A DNA stretch of 9,045 bases. Origin: Bacteroidota bacterium (lineage in GTDB: Bacteria; Bacteroidota; Bacteroidia; Flavobacteriales_F; PHOS-HE28). Numbering within the stretch: position 1 is the stretch's first letter; each line of letters begins with the position of its first letter. The notes under the pieces were generated by a model. That model was not told the DNA's origin. It worked only from the letters and a program-made list of their open reading frames with translations, and did no database searches. A program made the translations under genes and the position numbers. Shown one piece after another: positions 1 through 6,254 of the stretch. The DNA is taken from positions 1-9,045 of the forward strand of contig JAEZDL010000185.1 of assembly GCA_023418095.1 (NCBI GenBank), given 5' to 3'.

Positions 1-160
1 TTTTCGTGGCGCCGGTGTTCTTGTAACCGAGATCCAGGGTTATGTATCCGCTATCGTCCCGGAGCTTGCTGATATCGATCGCCTTCTCGCCTTCACTGCC
101 GATCACGACAGGATATTCGTAGGTCTTTCCATCCAGGATGATCTTCGCCTTTTCGCTCAT
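1..160 (-). CDS. gltA: Citrate synthase, N-terminal fragment (runs off the left edge)
   Basis: Citrate synthase condenses oxaloacetate and acetyl-CoA to citrate, the entry step of the citrate cycle, in the cytoplasm. Only the first 53 codons lie in the window; the frame is open to base 1. The ATG is at 158-160. The N-terminus has the hallmark order of type II (gltA-like) citrate synthases: a short beta-hairpin (KIILDGKTYEYPVVIG, residues 6-21), then EKAIDISKLR (25-34), then GYITLDLGYKNTGATK (38-53). The last segment is the conserved stretch before the usual 'fact/constant/S-I-T-F-I-D-G' region, which is off-window. No Shine-Dalgarno sequence is seen, as expected in Bacteroidota. A weak TAnnTTTG-like box lies about 40 bp upstream (200-207). 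The upstream neighbour on the same strand is an unrelated secreted protein, so this gene probably has its own promoter. The catalytic residues are not visible, so the call rests on the N-terminal pattern alone. Confidence 0.88.
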   Translation of the reverse strand, partial: MSEKAKIILDGKTYEYPVVIGSEGEKAIDISKLRDDSGYITLDLGYKNTGATK

Positions 161-199
161 CGCCACAACTTGATAAAGTAGGTGTTGTTCTGAAGGCGG

Positions 200-207
200 C
201 TAAGTTA
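200..207 (-). promoter_or_regulatory. Candidate -7 promoter box for citrate synthase
   Basis: On the minus strand the bases read TAACTTAG, matching five of the six fixed positions of the Bacteroidota -7 consensus TAnnTTTG. It sits about 40 bp before the citrate synthase ATG. The same GCTAACTT core occurs just before kynA. I see no clear TTTG-like -33 element at the expected distance, so this is tentative. The rest of 161-289 shows no gene and no convincing terminator. Confidence 0.35.
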
Positions 208-289
208 GCATAGAGCGATGGCCCGATCACGCGCGATCTTGTACCAAAATTCGATCACCGCCGGAAAGCAGCGCCGATCGGGGGCTCTT

Positions 290-1357
290 CTAATTCAGCT
301 TGAAGCGGCAGGTGCCGAACACGTCACCGCCTGAGACCACCTGCAGCATGTACATGCCCGGGGCGAAATGCTGTCCGTCCATCACGATCATGAGGCTGCC
401 CCCTGTATCGATCCACGAAGGGCGTGCCCAGCGGCCTTCCATGGTGGCGATGCGCACATCGATGCCCCCGGAAAGTTCTGGCAGGTCAACAGTAAGATGA
501 TCCGTGCGATCGAGAAGGTTGGGCGTGCAGCGCAATGCGTTGCTTCCATCGATATCCACCTGTGCGATCCCCAGGTTCCTGGCCGAGCCATCCACCTCCA
601 CTTCTTCCAAATGGTAGAAGTATTCACCGGACCGTACCGGCCGATCGGCCAGTTGATAGTGTTGGAGCGTACTTCCTCCGTTCGCATTCACCGATCCGAT
701 CAGCATCGCATCGCTGGCGTCGGTGGAGCGGTAGACATTGAAATGTGCGACTTCCTTCTCGCTCGCGGTCACCCACGTCACATTCACAAGTCCATTGAAC
801 TCATCAGCATTGAATGATACGAGTTCCACAGCGAGCGGCGAGGGTGGCGGTGGCCAGATCACATAACCGTTCTGCGAACCCATCGTGGTGTTCCAATAAG
901 TGACGTTGCAGATGCGCACCGTTTCACTGAAACCGTTGTACGTGGGATCGGGATTGAGTATGCCACCTTCATGGATCTCAACATAAGAGCCGCAAGGCAG
1001 GGTGATCTTCGATCCGCCACCGGTGAAATTCCAGGTGCCGTAAACATCCACTTGCAGGGGCGCACCGCTATAGGTCTGGTTATTGGTCTGCCAAACGGTA
1101 TGGCCCGCCTGTATCACCGCGGTATCGCCGGGGAGGGGCATGTGGCCGCACGACCAGGTCGAGGCCTGGTTCCAGTTGCCATTGCCCACGGTGTAGCAAA
1201 TGGTGGCCTGGACCTGGCCTGAACACCAGAAAAAGCATATCAAAGCTCCAGACGCTGCTGCTCTTAAGGCTTCGCCTGAAGATCCAATGTTTTTTGAACG
1301 TGTGCCCACTTGCTTCGTTTTAAGGAATTTTAGATCGCTTTCCTTAAGCGGCCGCAA
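290..1357 (-). CDS. Secreted protein with G8-like N-terminal module and T9SS-type C-terminus, function unknown
   Basis: I do not recognise a specific function. Numbering is from the TTG at 1357. A hydrophobic stretch (about 33-46) followed by QVQA (48-51) looks like a Sec signal peptide with a long charged leader. Residues 55-130 carry the pattern GNGNWNQASTWSCGHMPLPGDTAVIQAGHTV, which resembles the start of the G8/beta-solenoid modules common in Bacteroidota surface proteins. A proline run (PPPPSP, 169-174) leads into LAVELVSFNA, a variant of the 'LPVELLSF' fibronectin-like module that usually precedes a T9SS tail (175-270). The tail from about 277 (TPNLLDRTDHLTV to FAPGMYMLQV and FGTCRFKLN) fits a degenerate type A sorting domain. 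The protein would therefore be exported through T9SS and displayed or released. There is no in-frame ATG before M73, so the start must be TTG 1357, GTG 1307-1309 or another codon. Stop TAG is at 290-292. No catalytic motif is visible; an adhesin or structural role is possible but unproven. Confidence 0.78.
   Translation of the reverse strand: MRPLKESDLKFLKTKQVGTRSKNIGSSGEALRAAASGALICFFWCSGQVQATICYTVGNGNWNQASTWSCGHMPLPGDTAVIQAGHTVWQTNNQTYSGAPLQVDVYGTWNFTGGGSKITLPCGSYVEIHEGGILNPDPTYNGFSETVRICNVTYWNTTMGSQNGYVIWPPPPSPLAVELVSFNADEFNGLVNVTWVTASEKEVAHFNVYRSTDASDAMLIGSVNANGGSTLQHYQLADRPVRSGEYFYHLEEVEVDGSARNLGIAQVDIDGSNALRCTPNLLDRTDHLTVDLPELSGGIDVRIATMEGRWARPSWIDTGGSLMIVMDGQHFAPGMYMLQVVSGGDVFGTCRFKLN
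1320..1347. repeat. 8-bp inverted repeat in the A/T-rich 5' end of the secreted-protein gene
   Basis: TTAAGGAA (1320-1327) and TTCCTTAA (1340-1347) are exact reverse complements separated by 12 bases. They fall just inside the longest version of the gene, between the TTG at 1357 and the GTG at 1307-1309. A second imperfect stem lies at 1263-1281 (CTTAAGGC and GCCTGAAG around TTC). If translation starts at GTG 1309 or later, the repeat would lie in the 5' leader rather than in coding sequence. Its function is unknown; it could be an operator or an RNA hairpin. Confidence 0.4.
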
Positions 1358-1483
1358 GTTTCAGAAGATCCGGGTTTTAAGTCAAGGATCGTTCATAATT
1401 CGCAATGCTGGTGCGGCGGAAATCGGCCTGTTCGCTTTATGAGCGGCATGCGGGATCCGGCCCGCAGCTTCGATCGATCTGAA

Positions 1484-1523
1484 ATAAAAAGGACCGATGG
1501 CTTTGCCGATCGGTCCTCTTTAT
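1484..1523 (-). terminator. Intrinsic terminator after the T9SS hydrolase-like gene
   Basis: AGGACCGAT (1490-1498) pairs perfectly with ATCGGTCCT (1509-1517). The pairing continues outward through 1484-1488 and 1519-1523 with one A-C mismatch, giving 15 positions in all. On the minus strand the stem is followed by TTTTTATTTC. It begins 13 bp past the TAA at 1537-1539, the right place to end the receptor/hydrolase transcript. The plus-strand side is also T-rich (CTCTTTATT), but no plus-strand gene ends here. Between this terminator and 1358 I see only a small GC stem (1450-1465) and no gene. Confidence 0.85.
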
Positions 1524-1536
1524 TCGTTGATGGATC

Positions 1537-3225
1537 TTAGTGCAGCACGAACTTCCGCGTGGTGATCCGTTCACCCAGGTGGGATCTCAGCAGGTATTCA
1601 CCAGCGGCCAGCCCTTTCCGCTCCAGATCGATGCGATCGCTGTTGGGTGTGGCGTGCAACACTTCACGGCCCTGGGCATCGAATAGCGCGTACCTCGTGA
1701 TCATGCCCGAACCACTGGTGATGGTGATCCGATCGGCCGCCGGGTTCGGGTAGATGTTGATGGAGATCCCGTGTTCTTGTTCATCCATACCCACGCCGCC
1801 GCATTCCGCGTCAAGGTCCAGCGCGGCGAGGATCCGCGGGTTCAGGTAGCCCATCACCGTATCGATCACCGCACGGGCCTTTGAGGCGCTCATGTTGGGG
1901 TTGCTCGCTGAAGCGGCCATGTGCGCGGTGATGTTGGGTTGTGCCACGATCGCCTGGGCCACGGGTGAATTCGGGTCCCACCACTGCCATGGGCCGGCTT
2001 CTTCGTTCAAGCCGGCCTGCTGGGCTGGCCAATCCGGAGTGATCAAAGGGAACAGCCCTTCAACGTTCTCATTTATCGTCACGGAATTGCTACCATGGGC
2101 ATGAGTGGTGCCATAGAGATCGCGGGCGCGATCGGTGAATGGATCACCATCGGGCAGATCCGCGAAAGCATCATTGTTCCCGAATTCGTTCACCACTTCC
2201 ATGAAATGGTTCGAGCCATGTACCGGGACCACTGGTCCGCCGGTGGTGGGCACGATCACGATCCCTTCGGTGAACGGTGCGAACGGATCGAACACGGTAT
2301 GGAAGGCTACCATCGGTACATCACCATCCTCCAACCAGCTGATATCCGCGAGCGCCCCGCCCAGGTTCACGCAGAAATGTGTGCTGTGATCGTAGCCGTT
2401 GGGCCGGTAGAGCGTCAGCTGCCCGTTGAATCCCTGAAGGTTCCCCACCGCGTTCGTATCAATGTAGCTTACTGTTGGATCGAACGGATCGGGCCTGAAC
2501 TTCTCGATGAACAGTTCCGCGGGATCATTGAGCGTGGCATTGGCCAGCGCTATGTAGCCGCCTGTACCCTCGCCGATCACCGTGATCCTTGAGGTGCAGA
2601 TACCATATATGTTCCCTTCGCTCGCGGACTGTTTCAGGTAGCGTACGCTTTGCCGCACATCATGTATCGCGCGGTAGATCGCGTTGAGCAACGATCCGCG
2701 CCTTTCCTCCTCCGAAGGGGCGAGCGGGTTCCAGCCGAGCCGGTAGCTTATGCTCGCCGCAACGTATCCACGGCGCGCCATGCGTTTGCAGATCTCCACG
2801 GCGCTGCTGTCGGTGCGTGTGCCCACCGGGCTGCCGTTCAACGGTGGTGGTAGCGCATTGCCCGTGTGCACATAGATCACCAGTGGCCGCAGTTCCACAT
2901 CATCCTCATCGGCATCGGGCGCATAGATGTCCATCTGCAGGTCCTTCACCTTCACCGCAGTGGCGGCGTTCGTTGGGTCGAAATAGGCCGCCGGTATCGC
3001 CGTGCCACTGGATACTGCTGTCTGCAGTTCCAGTATGTTCGCCGGTACATCGGGCGATGAGAAATTGGAGGTGAGGAAATCGATGTTGGTGCCGTAGGTG
3101 ATGTTGGGTGTGATCTCCAACTGCGCATCGGTGAAGATTTCCTCTACGTAGCGCTGCTGCGCAATACCGATCGACGCGAACATCGATCCGGCCGCGCACA
3201 TTATGAGGGGTAGACCTTTTTTCAT
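1537..3225 (-). CDS. T9SS-sorted alpha/beta-hydrolase-like protein with an altered nucleophile motif
   Basis: This is a 562-residue secreted protein. Residues 1-23 form a Sec signal peptide (KK, then LPLIMCAAGSMFASIGIA, ending AQQ). Residues 95-345 follow the carboxylesterase/BD-FAE type of alpha/beta-hydrolase: LQMDIYAPDA, RPLVIYVH (113-120), CKRMARRGYVAASISYRLGWNP (146-167), a DVRQSVRYLK helix (189-198), then ITVIGEGTGGYIALA (214-228). A family enzyme has G-x-S-x-G at this elbow. Here it is G218-E-G220-T-G222, so the nucleophile Ser is Gly. The oxyanion region is H120-T-G-N rather than HGGG. An acid-like Asp is present (FHTVFDPFAPF, D313), with several later His (336, 340, 375, 377). Residues 487-562 are a classic type A sorting domain (INIYPNPAADRITI, then KGLAAGEYLLR and KFVLH). 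The ATG at 3223-3225 precedes a good signal peptide. It lies 41 bp after the TonB receptor with no terminator between them and is probably co-transcribed. It may be a non-hydrolytic binder, or an enzyme using another residue. Confidence 0.87.
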   Translation of the reverse strand: MKKGLPLIMCAAGSMFASIGIAQQRYVEEIFTDAQLEITPNITYGTNIDFLTSNFSSPDVPANILELQTAVSSGTAIPAAYFDPTNAATAVKVKDLQMDIYAPDADEDDVELRPLVIYVHTGNALPPPLNGSPVGTRTDSSAVEICKRMARRGYVAASISYRLGWNPLAPSEEERRGSLLNAIYRAIHDVRQSVRYLKQSASEGNIYGICTSRITVIGEGTGGYIALANATLNDPAELFIEKFRPDPFDPTVSYIDTNAVGNLQGFNGQLTLYRPNGYDHSTHFCVNLGGALADISWLEDGDVPMVAFHTVFDPFAPFTEGIVIVPTTGGPVVPVHGSNHFMEVVNEFGNNDAFADLPDGDPFTDRARDLYGTTHAHGSNSVTINENVEGLFPLITPDWPAQQAGLNEEAGPWQWWDPNSPVAQAIVAQPNITAHMAASASNPNMSASKARAVIDTVMGYLNPRILAALDLDAECGGVGMDEQEHGISINIYPNPAADRITITSGSGMITRYALFDAQGREVLHATPNSDRIDLERKGLAAGEYLLRSHLGERITTRKFVLH

Positions 3226-3266
3226 TGATGATGGTATATGGATCAGCCCCTAATATAGCCGATCGA

Positions 3267-3280
3267 TCAGCGATCGCTGA
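3267..3280. repeat. 14-bp perfect palindrome over the receptor stop codon, containing GCGATCGC
   Basis: TCAGCGATCGCTGA is its own reverse complement. It encodes the last residues of the receptor (S-D-R) and its TGA stop. Its core, GCGATCGC at 3270-3277, is identical to the cyanobacterial HIP1 octamer; other copies are at 1633-1640, 5038-5045 and 6934-6941. There is no T-tract, so it is not a convincing terminator. It is most simply explained by the window-wide excess of CGATCG. Confidence 0.6.
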
Positions 3281-6188
3281 ACTCGTAGATCAACTGTACG
3301 TAACCGAGCCGGCCCACATATGGGCCGCCGAAAACCATCAACACTTCGTTGTTCCACATCCGATCGAGCCGCTGATCGGCCGCAACGTTCCGATCGAACA
3401 GTGGCACTATCCCGAACAGGTTGCTGGCGCCGGCCTTGGCCGTCAAATTGTATTTCAGGATCTTCACATTCACCTGCACATCCACCATATCGTAGCTGGG
3501 TATCCTTCCGCTGAACTGCGGTGATCCCTCGAATACGAAACTTTCGATGAAGCGGTAATTGAAGCCCATGCCGAACCGCGGCTTTTTCGTGAACGGGATC
3601 AGCATGTCGTGCGTGGTGAAGCTCACATTGAATTTGTTCTTCGGTGTGTTGAAGGCCGGGATGATCGGATCATCTTCACCCGCGATCAATTCATTGTAGC
3701 TGTAGTTGAATCCGATCGTGAGCTTCTTCCTGAAGTAATTCACTCCCATGCTGGCGCCCTGCGTGCGCACTACGCTAGCCGCATTGGCCGAGAGCCTGTA
3801 TGCCTGGATCCCCCCGATCGGAAATCCGTACTGGTCGAAAACAGCATCGATCCCAAGGATGAATCCGATGAAATCCCTGTACCAGCTATGATATGTGTTC
3901 ACATCGAAGTAGAAATTCTCCCAATGGGTTCCGCGATAACCGATCTCGATCGTTCTCACTTGTTCCGGCCTCAACCGTTCCACATGGAACCAGTCAAGCT
4001 TTGCCAGACCAGGGATCATGTTCGATCCTGAAGAGCGTCTGTATTCATTGAAACTTTCGATCGTGAAAAGACTGTCGCGGCCTTGCTCATACCTGCCATC
4101 CACATTGCCGAGCAGGATCGCGCGGCCAACATTGTAGTACAGGTATTGATCGGCCAGCGTAGGATTGCGCACCGCACTGCTGAAGGAAAGCCTGAAGATC
4201 CGATCGTTCCAGGGAACGAATACGATCGAAGCAGCAGGGGAGAAGAGCGCCTTGAAATTCTCGTTCTTGTCCATTCGCAATGTGAGCGTGCTGCGGATCT
4301 TGTTCTCCATGAAGGATCGTTCCAGCCCGGAATAGATCCCGAATTCACGGTTGCGGATCACCACATTTCCGGTATCGCGGAAGATGGTGCCCTGGCTGTT
4401 CGGTAGATATTGGCGAACGCTACCGCCGATCACGATCTGCGCAAATTCCGGCTTGAACCGGTATTCACCCATGGCGTGAACAAGCTTCGATCGGTCGAAG
4501 AACAACGATCCGCCCTCGGTGAATTTCTTCGATCGGATCTCTTCGAGCTTCTGGTCGAAACGCTCTGTTCCCGGGATGTAGGCCGGATCGAGAAATGCAG
4601 TGTTCAATTGGTTCACCGAGTCGGCGATCATCTGGTGGATCTGGCTGAAGATCTCCTGGTTCTGTGCGACCCAATCAACCAGATATTCGTCATAAGCGGC
4701 GCCTGTGGTTATTCCTTGCGCTTGTGCCTCTGAAAATGAGAGATATCCAGGAATGGAATCGATCGCTCGCGGAGTGAGATGATCACCCATGATGGAGTAC
4801 CAGAGCTGCCAGTAACGTTCGTTCCATTGGAAGGTGGATCCCGAAGCTTCCTGCAAGCGCACGCCGGTGGTGAAGATGTCGAACGTTCTTCCTGCGTCCT
4901 CGCCGGTGAAGTAGCCGCGCACGAACCATGATCCTGGCTTTCGCAACTCGATCCTGTGTTGGTGGAATTGTATGTCCTTCAGCCTGTAACGATTCTCTCC
5001 TTGATAGACCGTACTTCCACGGCTATAGTTGGAGGCTGCGATCGCTTCAATGCTGTCCGCGATCATGTAATGGAAAGCTGCTCCGAACTTCAGATTCTGC
5101 GTTCCATAATCCACCAGATCGATCTCGCGATAACCTGTTCTTAGAAAGGTGCCGAGGCCGGGATACCTTCTCCGATCCGTCAATGAATCGGAAAAATTAT
5201 TGTTCAAAGCGACCAGTTCATCCCCATACACATTGATCGCATCGTATCCACCCGGATTATCGATCCCCGTAGGACTGTTGCTCGTGGGCGCGTAATTCTC
5301 CGCGTACCAATCTTCCGCTGTAAGGCCGTACAGATTCAATTTGTAGGCGAATTTGTTGCGGCCTTCCGCGTTCTTGAAGACCTCGGCCCAGCGCAAGGCG
5401 CCTTCCAGCATGCTGCGCTCGCCACCCTTGATGCTTGCGCTAAGTCCTGGAAATTGCCACGGGCTTTTCGTTGTCATGTTCACCACGCCATTAAAGGCTC
5501 CAGGACCGTAGTAAGCGGTGCTTGCACCTGCGATCACATCCACGCGCATCACATCAAGATCGCTCGCGCCAAGGAAATTGCCAAGCGAGAAATTCAGGCC
5601 GGGGCTTTGGTTGTCCACGCCATCGATCAGTTGCAGGCTGCGCACGGGGCTTGTGCTATTGAACCCGCGCGTGTTGATCACCTTGAAACCGAAACTGGCC
5701 GTGACCAGATCCACACCTTTCAACGCACCAAGGCTTTCATAGAAATCGCCGCTGGGCGCTTCACGGATCGCGATCACATCCATCGTTTCCACCGTTAGCG
5801 GCGCCTGCTTCTGCTTTTCGGAGATGCGGCTGCCGATCACTTCAGCCTCCTTCAGCAGGATCCGATCGGAGATCAATTGGATCCGTATGGGCTTTTCGAC
5901 CGAATTGACCTGTACTTCCTGTGTGGAATAACCCAAAAAACTTACCGCCAGCGTAACGGGCAGCGGCCGATCCAGCCCGATCGTGAAACTGCCATCAAGG
6001 TCCGTTACCGTGCCGATCGTTGTGCCTTTGATCACCACGGCGGCGCCGATCAATGTCTCGTTCGTTTCCCCGTCGGCAACTGTTCCTTTCAATGTTCCTT
6101 GCTGCGCGAAGAACAGGGAAGGAAGAAGGAAAGCGAGCAGAACAAGGACCGATCGGAATGAAGGTCGATCGATTTGGAGCATTTCCAT
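3267..6188 (-). CDS. TonB-dependent outer-membrane receptor with N-terminal carboxypeptidase-regulatory-like domain
   Basis: This 973-residue receptor would take up a ligand across the outer membrane using TonB energy. The signal peptide is 1-29 (hydrophobic SVLVLLAFLLPSLFFA, then QQ). Residues 31-108 form a CarboxypepD_reg-like domain (GTLKGTVADGETNETLIGAAV, GTVTDLDGSFTI, FLGYSTQEV). ILLKEAEVIGSRI (110-122) is in the usual TonB-box position for this phylum. The plug spans about 124-245: VINTRGFNSTSPVRSLQLIDGVD (170-192), MRVDVIAGASTAYYGPGAFNGVVNM (214-238). The beta-barrel follows, ending in the aromatic-rich GRLGYVQLIYEFSDR. A polar, helix-prone segment at about 485-560 is probably a large extracellular loop. 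No SusD partner is adjacent; the next gene, 41 bp on, is a T9SS-exported hydrolase-like protein, suggesting an oligo- or ester-type ligand, but the substrate cannot be read from the sequence. ATG 6188 is used; a second in-frame ATG at 6182 is equally possible. There is no Fur-like site in the 66-bp upstream region. Confidence 0.95.
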   Translation of the reverse strand: MEMLQIDRPSFRSVLVLLAFLLPSLFFAQQGTLKGTVADGETNETLIGAAVVIKGTTIGTVTDLDGSFTIGLDRPLPVTLAVSFLGYSTQEVQVNSVEKPIRIQLISDRILLKEAEVIGSRISEKQKQAPLTVETMDVIAIREAPSGDFYESLGALKGVDLVTASFGFKVINTRGFNSTSPVRSLQLIDGVDNQSPGLNFSLGNFLGASDLDVMRVDVIAGASTAYYGPGAFNGVVNMTTKSPWQFPGLSASIKGGERSMLEGALRWAEVFKNAEGRNKFAYKLNLYGLTAEDWYAENYAPTSNSPTGIDNPGGYDAINVYGDELVALNNNFSDSLTDRRRYPGLGTFLRTGYREIDLVDYGTQNLKFGAAFHYMIADSIEAIAASNYSRGSTVYQGENRYRLKDIQFHQHRIELRKPGSWFVRGYFTGEDAGRTFDIFTTGVRLQEASGSTFQWNERYWQLWYSIMGDHLTPRAIDSIPGYLSFSEAQAQGITTGAAYDEYLVDWVAQNQEIFSQIHQMIADSVNQLNTAFLDPAYIPGTERFDQKLEEIRSKKFTEGGSLFFDRSKLVHAMGEYRFKPEFAQIVIGGSVRQYLPNSQGTIFRDTGNVVIRNREFGIYSGLERSFMENKIRSTLTLRMDKNENFKALFSPAASIVFVPWNDRIFRLSFSSAVRNPTLADQYLYYNVGRAILLGNVDGRYEQGRDSLFTIESFNEYRRSSGSNMIPGLAKLDWFHVERLRPEQVRTIEIGYRGTHWENFYFDVNTYHSWYRDFIGFILGIDAVFDQYGFPIGGIQAYRLSANAASVVRTQGASMGVNYFRKKLTIGFNYSYNELIAGEDDPIIPAFNTPKNKFNVSFTTHDMLIPFTKKPRFGMGFNYRFIESFVFEGSPQFSGRIPSYDMVDVQVNVKILKYNLTAKAGASNLFGIVPLFDRNVAADQRLDRMWNNEVLMVFGGPYVGRLGYVQLIYEFSDR

Positions 6189-6198
6189 GTGATCGCCC

Positions 6199-6206
6199 TA
6201 AAAATA
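6199..6206 (-). promoter_or_regulatory. Candidate -7 box for the TonB receptor operon
   Basis: Minus-strand TATTTTTA matches five of six fixed positions of TAnnTTTG and ends 10 bases before the ATG at 6188. This would give a very short leader. The divergent intergenic region is only 66 bp (6189-6254), so the receptor and the nuclease promoters must be nearly back to back. No -33 element is clear. Confidence 0.3.
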
Positions 6207-6240
6207 GATCCGGTTCACTGGATCCGCATCCGGATCGGGC

Positions 6241-6248
6241 GACCTTTG
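6241..6248 (+). promoter_or_regulatory. Candidate -7 box for the beta-CASP nuclease gene
   Basis: Plus-strand GACCTTTG keeps the TTTG half of the Bacteroidota consensus but not the TA half. It lies 6 bases before the ATG at 6255-6257, the same arrangement as at kynA, and would give a leaderless or near-leaderless message. The TA mismatch keeps this weak. Confidence 0.25.
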
Positions 6249-6254
6249 TACCAT

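Noticed and set aside
270..286. Short hairpin (AGCGCC / GGGGCT around GATC) as a terminator after the first secreted-protein gene
   Set aside because: Only about five pairs with a mismatch, and no T-tract on the minus strand.
1201..1238. ATG at 1236-1238 (minus) followed by MLFLVF as an alternative signal peptide for the secreted protein
   Set aside because: It is out of frame with the conserved protein and would need a frameshift within a few codons; the in-frame hydrophobic segment with QVQA is adequate.
1021..1280. Stretch without any GATC inside the first secreted-protein gene, as a sign of horizontal transfer
   Set aside because: A similar gap of about 270 bp lies within the receptor gene (about 5263-5530), so the gap alone does not show foreign origin.
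1450..1465. GCGGG/CCCGC stem upstream of the secreted-protein gene
   Set aside because: Five base pairs and no T-tract. It could be chance in GC-rich DNA and has no gene ending there that needs it.
2095..2592. Plus-strand open frame (165 codons) opposite the hydrolase-like gene
   Set aside because: No recognisable motif; it lies wholly antisense to a conserved secreted protein, and its composition mirrors that codon usage.
3226..3266. Separate promoter for the hydrolase-like gene
   Set aside because: The 41-bp gap has no TAnnTTTG box and no terminator; read-through from the receptor is simpler.
6174..6254. Upstream extension of the nuclease frame to the ATG at 6174
   Set aside because: The extra residues do not resemble the family, overlap the receptor start and precede a promoter-like box. 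The standard family N-terminus begins at ATG 6255.
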